Below, piece after piece: positions 41,915-53,155 of a stretch of DNA of 64,000 nucleotides (the first letter of the stretch is position 1; each line of letters starts with the position of its first letter). The notes under the pieces are model-generated. The model saw nothing but the letters and a program-made list of their open reading frames with translations, ran no database searches and had not been told where the DNA came from. This DNA is from Closterium sp. Naga37s-1 (lineage: Eukaryota > Streptophyta > Zygnematophyceae > Desmidiales > Closteriaceae), in contig CANJKZ010000910.1 in assembly GCA_947471745.1 (NCBI GenBank), positions 3,192,501 to 3,256,500 of the forward strand. Direction: 5' to 3'. The position numbers and the translations under genes were made by a program.

Positions 41915-43388
41915 CAACAAAGCGAGCAAGGATGCTGAGAGGGAAGGCGAGGTCCGGGCGAGTACAAGTCATCATGTACATGAGGCAGCCCACAAGCTCT
42001 GCAGAAGGACCACTAGGCTCGAACGGCTCGTTAGGAAAGGGTCCGGTGAGTCTGTGGTCAACGGCAAGAGGTGTGCGCTGTACAGTAGAGTGCTGAAGCT
42101 CGAACCGCTGAAGGACCTGCTGCACCATGTGTGACTGTGAGAGTGTAATGGTGCAAGCAGCTCTGTCCCTGGTGATCTGCAGGCCAAGGTAGTGGCGCAA
42201 CTCACCAAGGTCAGTGCAAGTGTGTCTCTTCTGCAGTTCGAGCTTCACGTTAGCCAAAGCAACCCTGTCAGCAGTGGCGAAAACCAGATCGTCAACGTAG
42301 ACCAGTACAAAGAACGGTGTGGAGCCACGACGAACGAACAGCGACGGGTCGGCAGAAGAAGGTTGGAAACCAATGTCAGAAAGGGTAGAGCGAAGGGTGT
42401 CGTGCCACTCACAAGGAGCCTGACGGAGACTGTAGACCGGTCGCCTAAGCCTCCACTGGGTCCCAGGAGGGAAAGTGCCAGTGAAGGCAGAGGGACGACG
42501 CAACCAGACCTCCTCGTGTAGGCTACCCTGAAGGAAAGCAATGGAGAAGTCAAGAGAGTGTAACTCGTAGTCTCTCTGTGCTGCTACGTGCAGTAACACC
42601 CGAAGAGTGGTCATCTTCAGGGTAGGCGCGAAGGTCTGAAAGAAGTCAACTCCCTTGCGCTGACTGAAACCTCTGGCCACATAGCGCGCCTTGAAAACCG
42701 GAGGAGATCCCGGTGGCCGCTTCACCCTGAAGATCCACATGCCATCGACTACGTTCGCCCCAAGGGGGGAAACCTCGTCGACGTAGGTGCCTGTGGATCT
42801 GTAGGAGGCCATCTCTGAGTCCATGGCAGCTCTCCACTGAGAGGCCCAATGCCCTGACACCGCCTCAGCGTAAGTGCGAGGAGTCGGTATGTCAAGGGCG
42901 TCGAGGTCTCCCTCAGGGGCGAGCAGCATGGCACAGAGATGAGGGGAAGCGGCTGCCAGGAACTCCAACTCAAACTGCCTGTCCTCTAGGGCGTCACAGC
43001 TAAGGGCAGACTCACCCCCGATGGCCAGCGGACTGGTAGGAGGAGCAGCCACAAGACTGGTGGCGTAGTCAAGGCAGTGAGTAGAGGCAAACTCAGTGAC
43101 TGCGACAGTAAGAGCGGAGACAGAGGACAGAGAAGCACGTGGGTCGGTAACAAGAGAGGCGAGAAGACGAGAGAGAACAGGACGGTACGTGCGGTAGTAG
43201 TCTGTGACAGGAGTAGAGAGAGAAGCAGTGAGAGCCGACTGAGGAGGAGAAGGAAGTACAGAAGGAGACAAATGAGGCGGACTAGAACGAAACAGGGCAG
43301 TACAAAGGTCAGTGAAGGGAACAGGGGACGAGGGACGAGCACGAGGAGAGCGACGTGAAGGCCAAGTGTGAGAAAGAGGAGGGGACAA
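41915..43388 (-). pseudogene. Copia D reverse transcriptase, 3' truncated
   Basis: About 490 codons open. YAEAVSGHWASQWRAAMDSE, GMWIFRVKRPPGS, YVARGFSQRKGVDFFQTFAPT, SLDFSIAFLQGSLHEEVWLR, YSLRQAPCEWHD and catalytic YVDDLVFAT are all present, then LGLQITRDRA and CLMYMMTCTRPDLAFPLSIL. The frame enters the Copia C LTR at LARFV, so RNase H is lost. Confidence 0.88.
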
Positions 43389-44206
43389 CGGGGGCAGAGG
43401 AGGAGGGAAATCAGCTGGGGAGGGGTCAGGAGGAGGAAGCGGAGGACCAGAGACGGGAGGAGAGGGGGGGGAGGGAGGAGAAGGAGAGGGGAGACCGAGG
43501 GTCCGAAGACCAGAGACAGGAGGAGGAGGTGGCTGCTGCTGCTGTTGCTGCTGCTACAGCTGCTGCTGCGGCTGCTCCTGCTCCGGCTGCTCCTGCTGCT
43601 GCAGCTCCTCCAGCCGCTATAGCTCCAGATGCTACCGCTCCAAATCTCTCTCCTCTCGCTCCAACTGCAGCTGCTCCTCACGGGCACGACGAACACGGGC
43701 CTGGTGCCGGGTCGGGTAGGGGTGGGGGGGAGGAGTAGTGTCCGGAGCGGTGGTAGCCCCAGGACCGCTCTCCAAAGAACCAGTCGCACCACCCCCAGAG
43801 CCAGCACCACCAGAAGTAACAGGGTCCGTCCCAGGCTCTCCAGGTCCAGCAGAGTGCGCACCCCCAGTCGTAGCACCCCCAAGGACAGCTCCACTAACAC
43901 CAGCTCCCCGAAGACTAGAGTCTCCTGCAGTCACGGGCTCGGCTCCAACTCCAGCACCCCCAGAACCAGGACCTCGCACAGGTACACTCTTTGCTTCAAC
44001 TCCAGCACCTCTAGAGCTAGCACCTCCAGGGTCCTTGCCACAAAAACCAGCTCCCGCAGGGTCTGCTGTAGGCTGGGAGGAGGACTGCGGGGAAGGAGGC
44101 TGCACCTGAGGGGCTACCGAGGGGGGAGGGGTAGCGTGGGACACACCTGACGGGGCAGGACCAGGGGGGAGAGGCTGTACCGAGGGAGCAGGAGGGGGAG
44201 CTGAAG
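43389..44206 (-). pseudogene. Copia D Pro/Gly-rich integrase-RT linker
   Basis: Minus-strand low-complexity coding remnant: a frame at 44144-43632 reads Ser/Pro/Gly-rich sequence ending RHQARVRRAREEQ. A (GCT/CAG)-rich stretch lies at 43530-43620. Frame changes separate it from both neighbours. Confidence 0.6.
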
Positions 44207-45475
44207 TCAGGAAGAGAGGGGCAGGAGGAACCGGGAGACCTCGACAGGGGTACCTGACGTAGTAGGGGACGGACTCGTCGAAACGGACGTGTCAAAGAAC
44301 CGGTGAAGGGGAGGGTGGTAAAGGGTGTAGTCAGACGAGTCCTCAGGGAAACCAAGGAACACGCAGGAAACGGCGCGAGGCGAGATCTTGTCCACTGAGG
44401 TGTCGCGAACAAGTGCCAAGCAACCCCAGACACGAAAACGCGACGCAGCACCAGGGGACCTGGTCCAAAGACTGGTCGGTGAAACCTCTGGCCGAGAGAC
44501 ACGTGGCCAAAGGTTCAGCTGGTGAGCGGCGTACCGAACCGCGTAGGGCCACAGAAAATGGGGGGCACTGGCGTGAGTCATGGAGGTGCGGGCGATCTCC
44601 ATGACCAAGCCTATGCGGCGCTCAGCAACCCCATTCTGCTGTGGGGACTCTAGAAGCGTCCAAGACTGACGGATGCCCTGCTCACCACAGAATCCAGCGA
44701 GAATGCCAGAGCGAAACTCACCCCCGCGGTCGGAGTGAAGACAGCTGTCACGACGACCACGAGTGTCCGCAGTGGTAAGCAAACACCAGATCAGCGTAGA
44801 AATCACGTCGGACTTCTTCGCCAGGGGGAACACTGTGGTGTAGCGGGAGTAGTCGTCAACGACCACGAGAAAGAAACTCTCTCGCTCAGGGCCAGGGCGC
44901 GAGGCGGGGCCCCAGACGTCCAAGTGGAGAGTCTCGAAGGGCTCGGTGGCCGGACGAAGGGAGGAGGAGTGAGGGGTGGCGCGTAGCCGACCCTCGACGC
45001 AGGGACCGCAGGGTGGCGCAAGCGAAGGCGGCAACGATGATAAGACACGCGGGAGGCCTAAGACAAGACGCTGACTAGACATAGCGCGCAGGCGAGAAAT
45101 GGACTAGTGCCCCATCCGGTGGTGCCACAAAACAGTGGGGTGGGCAAGCGACCGGCAGGAGCACAACGCAGCAACTGGACCAGACACTGGAACCTGACCA
45201 GACACAGCTACCTGGGGAGATGCGGCAACCTGGTGAGACGCGGGAACTTGACGGGGGACAGTGACAGGGGTCGGGGGCAGTAGCTGCTGCTGCTGCCGCT
45301 GCTGCTGCTGCTGCCCACGGGGGCCAATGTGAAGTGTGTAGAGACCAGAGCCCGGCTCAGCGGTAAAGGTGGCGAGAGGCGCGTACGTGTCCCTGTCGAC
45401 ACAAACCGCAGTCTCGCGAGAAGGCTCAATCCACACACCCACGTGCTGACTCACGAGCGGCCTCACGCCCACCAA
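44207..45475 (-). pseudogene. Copia D pre-integrase and integrase, one nonsense codon
   Basis: 45475-45104 contains a (CAG) run and WHHRMGH, then an in-frame TAG at 45104-45106; seven codons later the frame continues at 45082 with CGPCVEGRL, HLDVWGPAS, HSDRGGEF, QQNGVAERR, ARTSMTHASAPHFLWPYAV and VFLGFPEDSSDYTLYHP. The D, D and E integrase residues are retained. A stop at 44207 follows a frameshift. Confidence 0.83.
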
Positions 45476-45752
45476 GTTCCTTGAGAACGAGGGGACGTGG
45501 AAGCCGGTCAGAGAACCGGAGGGAACAGCCGGGCACGGAAGCGTAGTAGTGTAGCGAGCAGTGACTGGTCCCGAAGTGGGATCAGCCAGTGCTATAGAGA
45601 CCGGCGTAGGAAGCGGGGTAAGTGTCGTGCGGTCGCGGAAGAAACAGTGGGAAGCTCCGGAGTCCAGAGTGACTGCGGCCGGTCAATAAGCTGAGCAAAG
45701 CACTGACCTGGTGGGTGGCTGCGGCCACAAGGCTGGCTGCGGCGGGCACCTG

Positions 45753-46943
45753 TCAGAACGTGATAGGTGCAGGGAGGGTGGACGACTCCGCGCTGCAGCT
45801 GACGCTGTCCTGGCCCTGTCCTGACCCCTGCCCCGAAACCTGCTGCTGCCGCTGCTGCTGCTGTGGCTGCTGCGAGGGGAGGGGCTGCTGCTGCTGCTGC
45901 TGCTGCTGTCGTTGAGTCAAGTACCACGCCGCTGCTCCACCCCCTGCGGCTGGCAGACCAGTAGGTGGCTGACGAACCCAGGCGTCACCTCCACCAGCTG
46001 CAGCAGGGGAGTCACCGGCCGCTGCACGAGGCGCTCCTCCAGCGCCTGCACTCCCGCCGCCGCCGCTTGCCACGTCACCCCCACCGCCTCCGCCGCCTCC
46101 GCCCGCACCCTGACCGCCCCTCCTGCCACTCCTACCTCGAGACCGCGAAGAATTCGTAACAGCAGCTGCGGTCACGTCAGTAGCGGCAGTGGTGAGGGAG
46201 GCAGTAAAGGTGGGTAGCTGAGGGACAGTGCACCCGTGGAACAGTGGAGGGGGCACAACACCAGAGGCAGGGGCTACCGAGCGGAGGTTGCTCTTGACGT
46301 CCTTGAGGGCTGACTCAAGGACCTCGATAGTGAGCTTGCTAGGGTGCTTCAGAAGAAGCGCGTCACGAACCAAAGCAAGGCGGTCAGGGAGGCTAGTGGC
46401 GATGAAATAGATAGTAATCGCCATGGGGGGAGGGAGCAGTGCAAGCTGTGTGTCAGTGCAAGCAGCGCGGTAGCTAGAATCAAGCGAGCGCAGATGAGTG
46501 ATCAAGTCAGCAGCGCGCTCAAACGAGGCGAGGTCAGGAAACAGGAATGGAAGGAACAAGCGACCAAGAGAGACAGTGGTGGGAGTAGCGTAGCGGGCCT
46601 TGATCGCAGTCAGGAACTCACTAGCCGTGCGAACCTGAGTGAAGTGGGTCTCCTCAAACTCAGGGAGAAGGCTGATGAGGGCGATGCAGGCCGCAGCATC
46701 ACGCGACTTCCACGCTGTCACGTCAGCGCGCTCGCGTGCATAACGGTCACTGTCTGCAGGTGCGGGGTCAGCTGCTAAGGGTGCAGGGTCAGCTGGTCCA
46801 GGTAGGTCACCGGAAGTGTGCGCCCACAGAGTCTCGTGTGCCTGAACCTGGCTCTCTAGGAGGCGGCATGCACGCAGGAGCCAGACCGAGAAATCAAGCG
46901 GCCTACCCTCAGCATCAAAGCGCAGGACCCCAGGGGTCGCCAT
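45753..46943 (-). CDS. Copia D gag (capsid)
   Basis: 396 codons from ATG 46943. The N-terminal MATPGVLRFDAEGRPLDF matches the start of B2 gag, then FLFPDLASFERAADLITHL and LTIEVLESALKDVKSNL. A Gly-rich run and a Gln run (CAG repeats, about 45880-45905) follow. A frameshift in this repetitive part ends the ORF before the knuckle; the knuckle (CTYHVLTG...PCGRSHPPGQC) lies in another frame at about 45760-45690. From there about 100 residues are deleted up to protease LDSGASHCFF. Confidence 0.83.
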   Translation of the reverse strand: MATPGVLRFDAEGRPLDFSVWLLRACRLLESQVQAHETLWAHTSGDLPGPADPAPLAADPAPADSDRYARERADVTAWKSRDAAACIALISLLPEFEETHFTQVRTASEFLTAIKARYATPTTVSLGRLFLPFLFPDLASFERAADLITHLRSLDSSYRAACTDTQLALLPPPMAITIYFIATSLPDRLALVRDALLLKHPSKLTIEVLESALKDVKSNLRSVAPASGVVPPPLFHGCTVPQLPTFTASLTTAATDVTAAAVTNSSRSRGRSGRRGGQGAGGGGGGGGGDVASGGGGSAGAGGAPRAAAGDSPAAAGGGDAWVRQPPTGLPAAGGGAAAWYLTQRQQQQQQQQPLPSQQPQQQQRQQQVSGQGSGQGQDSVSCSAESSTLPAPITF

Positions 46944-47645
46944 AGCGGAAGCGTAGAGGTGGATACTGCTGCTGCCGAAACCCTAAACGCCTAAAGGGTC
47001 TGCATAGGGCGGGACAGACAGTGCGACACGACGGGACGGACGCGACTGGCAGGGACGGGCGCGACAGGCGCGGACAGGCAGGGCGCACGGGGCGCGACGG
47101 ACGGGCAGGGCGCACGGGGCACGACCGACGGGCAGGGCGCACGGGGCGCGATGGACGGGCAGGGCGCAACGGGGGCACGACGAACGCGCAGGGCGCACGG
47201 GGCGTGTGCGACGGGACGGGACAGGAAGCGCGACGCGGACGGGACGGGACGGGACGGACGGCGCGACGTGGCGGGACAGAAGGGGGGCGACGCGACGGGA
47301 CAGCAGGGACGACGGGACGGTAAGGGACATCAGGGACGACGGGACGGGACGAGACAGCAGGGGGCGACGCGACGGGACAGCAGGGGCGACGGCACAGGAC
47401 GGGACAGCAGGGGCGACGCGACGGCAGGGGCGACGGGACGCGACAGCAGGGGCGACGGGACGGGACGGGACAGCAGGGGCGACGCGACGCAGGCGCAGCG
47501 GGCGCTAGGGCACGAGAGAGACGAGCGCGAGAGGCGCTAGGGGATAGTACGGGTGTAACGGGCACTAGGGTACGGGACAGGCTCGGGCGCTACGGACGTG
47601 AACGAGAGGAACGGGATCCTACATGATCCTAACCTAGGTGAACCA
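46944..47645. repeat. Copia D leader repeats
   Basis: GGGCAGGGCGCACGGGGCGC units (47040-47200) then GACGGGACAGCAGGGGCGAC units (47200-47520), purine-rich on the plus strand. Confidence 0.82.
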
Positions 47646-47754
47646 TGTCAAGAATGAAAGTGTTGGTTTCACTAAGGTTGGTTGGGGTACATAAACCTAA
47701 CCCTAACAGTTGTACCCCCTATAACACACATCACTAAGACTACAACATTTGACA
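47646..47754 (-). repeat. Copia D 5' LTR (109 bp)
   Basis: TGTCAAGAATGAA...ACATTTGACA on the plus strand, with GGGGTACA/TGTACCCC arms. Shortest LTR in the window. Confidence 0.78.
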
Positions 47755-48063
47755 GTAGGGACGAGAGGGGCACGAAATCAGAAGGAAATGGGACATTTGG
47801 AGTAGACGAGGGATGTGGGTAGGAGGGTAGCTGGGAACCGGTGTTACCTGGGTCTGGTTACATGATTAGTAGATTTACTCACACTGGAAAGTAGGGACGA
47901 GTTCAAATTCGAGGATTGCTTAATATCAAAATGATAAGCATGGTGGATATAAAGATATGTACGATTTTTTTTTTTAATGGAATGCCCTCTCAAATTCTCA
48001 GTGAATTGGATGCACTTTGTAAGAGGAACTTGGTGGGTGAGCGATAGTGATGTGAGACACTAG
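47755..48063. other. Spacer between Copia D and LINE
   Basis: No gene recognised. GTAGGGACGAG occurs at 47755 and again near 47892. Contains short T runs; probably older host or repeat DNA. Confidence 0.4.
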
Positions 48064-48185
48064 TTTTTTTTTTTTTTTTTTTTTTTTTTACATAAGTACA
48101 CTACACGTATACATACATCCGCAGTCGTAACTGATGCTAGGAGGGCATGAAAAAGGTTACAAGTAACCAAACCCCCCTTATCCCT

Positions 48186-49511
48186 TTACGGAGGTTGGAA
48201 AGCTACACCGCCATCTTCCCAGATTGCTTTGAAACCTGCTCTCCACGTCATCGAAGCCTCGTTCTCGTAAAGTCTGCGCATGGCGTTTGCCTCGTCAGCG
48301 TTCAAGTGGCCCCAATCACCCGTCCTTTTCGAACCACTTCTGCCAACCATCCTCTTCCGCGCTCTAGTGTAGACCTTCACGTGCCTTGTAAAACCAACCG
48401 CTATGCGCCTCAGTGCCCTTTTTGGCTGGAAACGGCTGCCTCGGGACACCGCGTTGCATCTCTCCAACCACACCTGCTGCGTTGTAATGGAAATTATTGC
48501 AGTCTCCGGAAAACCGGACGACGTGCCACTCTTTTGAAAGAGCATGTCCCCGAGAGACCTCATATCCCTGCCTGGATTCATGCATTGCACCGCCTTTTTC
48601 ATCACCTCCACCGCTGGCTGGATCACTGGGCATGTAAATAAGCAGTGATCTTGCGATTCCACTCCGTCGCAGTGCGTGCATTTCGCCCTCGCGCCCAGGA
48701 AGGGGAGCCTCTCTCCCACTTGGAGGTTGTTACTGTGCACCCTCAGCACCACTTCGCGTGCCCTGCATGGGGTTGCCAGCGAGTCACGGACTGTGATGGC
48801 CTTCCCCCAATCAATCTTCCTCCCCATCACTTCTTCCCACTGCAGCTTCTGGTTAGGTTGAGTCGAAGGTGGTTTCATCGCCTTTCTCAGATGTTTCAGC
48901 TCGGCCCGCTCGCTCTTCTCACAGATTGGAGAGTAAAGTAGGCGCGTTCTTGGGGCGCCGAGTAGGCCTCGGACCCTCCCTCCTATGACCGCCATAGGAG
49001 TAGCGCGCAGAAAGTCCACTGTTACCATGCTAGCATATTGCATCGCCGATATATATCCCTTTTTATCCACGGTCACCCTCCGCCCGTATAGTACGCCTTC
49101 GTTCACGAACTCCAATTGATAGTAGAAGAACTCCCCTGGGCGGTATGACGGCAAGCGAACCAGACCCGTCTCCCTGAAGATTTCCTCTGCTGTCAGCTGT
49201 CTAAGTAACAGGTCCTTCCATCCTTGCGGTGTTGCGTCCCACGCTTTAAGGGCCCATTTCCTCTGCTCCGTGCCTCCCAGTTCGTGTTCCAAGGCCGATT
49301 CGCTCTTGAGAGTTCTGCTACCGTCCCTGTCTCTGGTCACCAAGTCCCCCAGTCTGACGCCCTTCAGACAGTGAGACCCTGCCTGGTTCCCGAATGGTGA
49401 TTTGCCCCAGAAGAAGATCTTACGATTGAAAAGCAGCTGCTCTCCGTCCGCGTCCCATCTGTGTGCAGGGTCACCTATGACCACGATTTTTGAGTCCCAC
49501 AGCGCTTTCAC
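48186..49511 (-). pseudogene. LINE ORF2 C-terminal region with zinc motif
   Basis: Follows the RT after a frameshift. Long conserved-looking region with CTHCDGVESQDHCLFTCP, the reverse-transcriptase-associated zinc-binding pattern (CxxC...H...C), and a basic C-terminus. Ends at 48186, about 95 bp before the poly(A). Confidence 0.83.
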
Positions 49512-51735
49512 TGCCGCCTTCCATCTCGCCCCTCCCCCCCAACCAGTGTTTCAGCACCGAGGGGTGGGCGTATATCGTGGCCAAGCCAAGTGGGAAGCAG
49601 GCAGCTCTCTCCCAAATCCAGTTCCGCAGAGGCTCCTGCTCCGCCAGGGCTTTCCCCAAGTTTTGATTTACCGTGTTGTCAATCCGATGTTTCAGATCGA
49701 TCACTCCCAAGCCTCCCTCATTCCGTCCCCTACATGACAGCTCGTAGCTCCAGAGAGTGACGTGCCTGTCGAGGAGCGTCTTCCCTCCAGAAAGGAAGTT
49801 GTGGCACAGCCGCTTCACCTTGGTCCAGATGTCATGCGGCGAGGCGTAAATCTGTGCCTGGAACAGCAGAATCGGCATCGCGTAGCTGTTGATAATCGTG
49901 ACCCGCGCCGATGTTTTAAGGTGTTTTGTCTCCCAGCAACTTAACACCGCGCTGACCTTTTCGAAAGCTTTGTCCCACGCAGGCCCCGGGGATCCTCCCG
50001 ATGTGATCCAGATTCCAAGCAACCGCTCCGACCTGTTCTTGTCCGCCCATGTGAAAGGCGACACTATCGGCTGCAGCCTCCTTCTGTTCTTCCCCAGAGG
50101 CATCAGTGTTGTTTTGTCATGGTTCACCTTTAATCCCGAGATCTTCGCGAATTCCCCAGGTAATTTCCCGGCTGTCTCCACTTGCTCCTTCCCTTTTAGG
50201 ACCAGGGTTGTATCGTCAGCGTATCCGATGTAGGCTAACTCCCCCTTCACCCCTCTTTTCCGGACCCCCAACTTCCTCCTGTCAATCTCTTGGCAGAGTG
50301 GCTCAACCGCGCAGAGGAACAGGTCCGGGGCGAGCGGGCAACCCTGCCGCACCCCTTTGACCATCTCCACACGCTCCCCTATCCAGCCGTTCAGCATCAC
50401 CTTGGTTGCCGCGCCATCGTGAAGACCTTTCACCCACCCCGTGAATTTTCTCGAAAACCCCATGTTGCCCAGCGTCGTGAACAGGTACTCGCGCGACACA
50501 GAATCATAGGCTTTCTGGAAGTCTACCAACAGCAGTAGCCAATCCTCATCTTCCTGCTCCGCAGTGTCAATCGCGTCCGCTACCAGCGAGACCGCTTCAG
50601 CGAGGCTCCTGCCCGAGCGAAAACCAAACTGGTTTTCCGAGATCACACGCGGTAAGACCAGTCTGATTCTGTTCGCCAGCACCTTCGCCAACAGATCTCC
50701 TCTGTCCCCTTTCTTGTGCAGTAAGATTGTGACCGCCGTTGTGAAAGCCTCCGAGAGTTTCCCAGACGCCTCGAAGTCTCTGACCTCCCTCATCACCGCC
50801 GGTCCGAGCAGCTCCCAGTTACGCTCGAATAACTCTTTCGGTAAACCGTCCTGCCCCGGGGCCTTCCCTGCCGGTAAGCCCTTGAGCGCTGCCATCACCT
50901 CTTGCTTTGACCACTCCTTGTCCAACTGTGACCGGTCGCTCTCCTGTAACTTCCTTCCCTCCTCTATTGGCCACGGTTCTTGGGCATGATGCAGAGGTGA
51001 CGCAGCATAGGCCTCACTGAAATGCTCTGAAGCTGCCTGCAGCACCTCTCTTGCCCCCTTCCTCAGCACCCCTTTGAAGTTCAGCACCATTATTTCCGTT
51101 TTCGCCTTTCTCGATTTGACCAACCCCGACAGGAAGCCTGACGGGATCTCTCCCGCCAGCTCCAGCAGCAGCCCTGACATGATCTGCAGTCTCTCCTTAT
51201 TGTGATCCTGGTAGAGTTTCAAGGCTGCTTCACTCTTAACCAGCTCCTCGTACAAGGCTTGCGAAGACGAGTCCGCCATCACCCTCCATCGGAGACCTTC
51301 CACTTTCCTTTCCAGGTGTTCCATGGTCACCCTTACCCTCTTTCTCTCCTCTGCTACATGAGCCCGCATCCTTGCACGCAGGTTTGTCACCAGTCTCTCC
51401 AGTCCCCGGTCCTGTTGGCTCGCTTGTGCATCCACCACCGCCGATATGATGTTCTTGACTCCTTCCCCCCCGGACTGAGGCGCCTGAAGCCTCCATAGGC
51501 CAGGACCATGATAGTTCGACAGTGCTGACTTAAGCGACACCACCACTGCAAACCAATGGTCAGTCAAACCGTAAGGCACCATTCTGTGTTTCGCCTCTGT
51601 TACGCAGCTGAGTAGGGACTGGGAAACTAACGCTCTGTCAATCCGTGTACTCGACTTTGCAGATCTCGAGAAGAAAGTAAACTCTTTCCTCGTTGGGTGG
51701 AGGCTCCGGAAGGCGTCCTGCAGATCCCATCTCGA
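49471..51735 (-). pseudogene. LINE ORF2 reverse transcriptase domain
   Basis: In frame with the endonuclease after the TGA. Contains KAPGQDGLPKELFERNW, LLVDFQKAYDSVSREYLF, GVRQGCPLAPDLFLCAVEPL, catalytic IGYADDTTLV and GLKVNHDKTTLMPLG. The frame is lost near 49540 in a C7 run (GGGGGGG on the minus strand), giving a stop at 49471. Confidence 0.9.
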
Positions 51736-52254
51736 TCATATCTGCAGGAGCCTCTGATTCTCCGCCGGAGTTCCCAGTTTCGAAGATTTATCGAGTTCCG
51801 GGTCCGCTACAATGTTCAAGTCGCCTAAGAGGACGGTGTGCGGAGAGGCGCCCAGATTCTGCACAAACGGTGTCAGTACCTCACAGAAGAAAACAACCCT
51901 AGCAAGGGCTTGCGCTTGTAAGTATACTGCCACTATTCTGAACCGCAAGTTGCGCCATGCTATCATCAGACTTATGAGGCGCCCAGACTCGTGTTTAACA
52001 ACCTCTGTGAACCGCATGCCTGGCAGGCAACCCAAGACAGCCACTCCACCAGCTCTCTGTGATGGGCCGACCACCGCCTGGGCCTCAGATCTAACTTGAG
52101 ACCAAAAATTGTGATCAGTTGGAACACGTATGTCGGTGAGTACAACAATGTTTGCCGCTTTCCTGATCCACTTTTCGCAGCGTTCTTGCTTTCCGCTGCT
52201 ACCGAGCCCGTTGATGTTGAGCTCAAGAAAAGTTAGGCTGTTGCGTTTATCCAT
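51736..52254 (-). pseudogene. LINE ORF2 endonuclease domain
   Basis: LELNINGLGSSGKQ, GGVAVLGCLPG, RIVAVYLQ and VLLGDLNIVADPELDKS are hallmarks of the APE-type endonuclease. The usual catalytic Glu block is replaced by VLTDIRVP. An in-frame TGA at 51736-51738 interrupts the polyprotein 51 codons before the next ORF. Confidence 0.85.
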
Positions 52255-52795
52255 TTATCCACATCTGTGAGCCCCACAGCATCCACGGGCGGTTAAGCTT
52301 TATTGCGACGATACATCCAGCTATAGCGAAGGCGAGCATGGCAACTACTGCACAACCTGCTCCAACAATCCACCTCGACTCCTCGTCCACTAAGCCACTT
52401 ATCACTTCTTTGCCGGCATGTTTATGAACTCCTTTTTGAAAGCAGCCATCTTCTGGGAGTGCTTGCTGGCACGTGTTGCAGCGCCGTCTTTCCGAAGCCC
52501 TCCCTTGTGCCTGGCAGAAGCAACATGGGCCACCGCCTGCTCGAAACGATTCCCTTGCGCCTTCTCGCACACGGTCTGTACGCACACCCACTCCTCCCGC
52601 ACACCCCCTGTGGAGGTGAGTACAACTGCGGGGTCTTTCATGATACGTTACAGGAGTGATGAAGCTTTCATGGATGCCGCTGCGGGGAGAGGCGGGGAGA
52701 CAGCCGTCAGTATGGGTCAAGAAATGTGAGGTAAGCGGTAAAGAATGCGAAGGTAGGGAATGCGAAGGTAGAAGGTGAGAGGTCTCTCTGCTTAT
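52255..52795 (-). other. LINE 5' region with a small basic ORF and a hydrophobic segment
   Basis: A 79-codon minus-strand ORF (52641-52402, starting MKDPAVVLTSTGG, ending FINMPAKK) and, in another frame ending at 52247, a hydrophobic run WIVGAGCAVVAMLAFAIAGC. I recognise neither. They may be a decayed ORF1 or captured host sequence. Confidence 0.4.
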
Positions 52796-52927
52796 TGTGA
52801 GAATTAACGAGAAGGATGATTGAACTAGGAAACAAGTGGGGTACAAGTAGAAAACACAAAAGTGTTGTACCCTCTAAGGACTACCCCACTACAGCCTAAA
52901 CAGACTATAGCATATATAAGTTTGACA
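52796..52927 (-). repeat. Copia E 3' LTR (132 bp)
   Basis: TGTGAGAATTAAC...AAGTTTGACA on the plus strand with GGGTACAA/TTGTACCC arms; followed by CACCCCCATAGG as in B2. Confidence 0.83.
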
Positions 52928-53155
52928 CACCCCCATAGGCAAAGTGGGGGAGAACAAGGGGTCACAAGACCAGTCAAGAAGGTAAAGCAAGCTCAGGGTG
53001 GATCACAAAATCACCACGCAGTCTGAGCACAAGCTAAGGGCCACAAGGCCAGTTCACATGCAGAGTTATATAAAGGAAAGCAAACAATACAGTGAACACA
53101 ACCTAGCAAGTGTAAGCATGCAGGTATAACTATATAGAGTACAATACAAGCAGAG

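Larger units (their letters stand above)
41915..47754 (-). mobile_element. Copia D, 5' LTR to reverse transcriptase, truncated
   Basis: A minus-strand element with a 109-bp 5' LTR (47646-47754), leader repeats, gag, deleted knuckle-protease junction, integrase, linker and RT. RNase H and 3' LTR are missing; the RT frame is cut by the Copia C LTR at 41914. Its primer site TGGTTCACCTAGG departs from the initiator-Met match. Confidence 0.83.
48064..52720 (-). mobile_element. LINE (non-LTR retrotransposon)
   Basis: On the minus strand: small upstream ORF(s), apurinic-type endonuclease, reverse transcriptase, CCHC-like zinc motif, short 3' UTR and a poly(A) of about 26-28 (plus-strand T run 48064-48090). 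The 5' border is uncertain, somewhere between 52254 and 52795. No target duplication was identified. Confidence 0.85.

Noticed and set aside
43355-43738. Plus-strand ORFs in the Copia D linker
   Set aside because: Antisense shadows of low-complexity minus-strand coding sequence.
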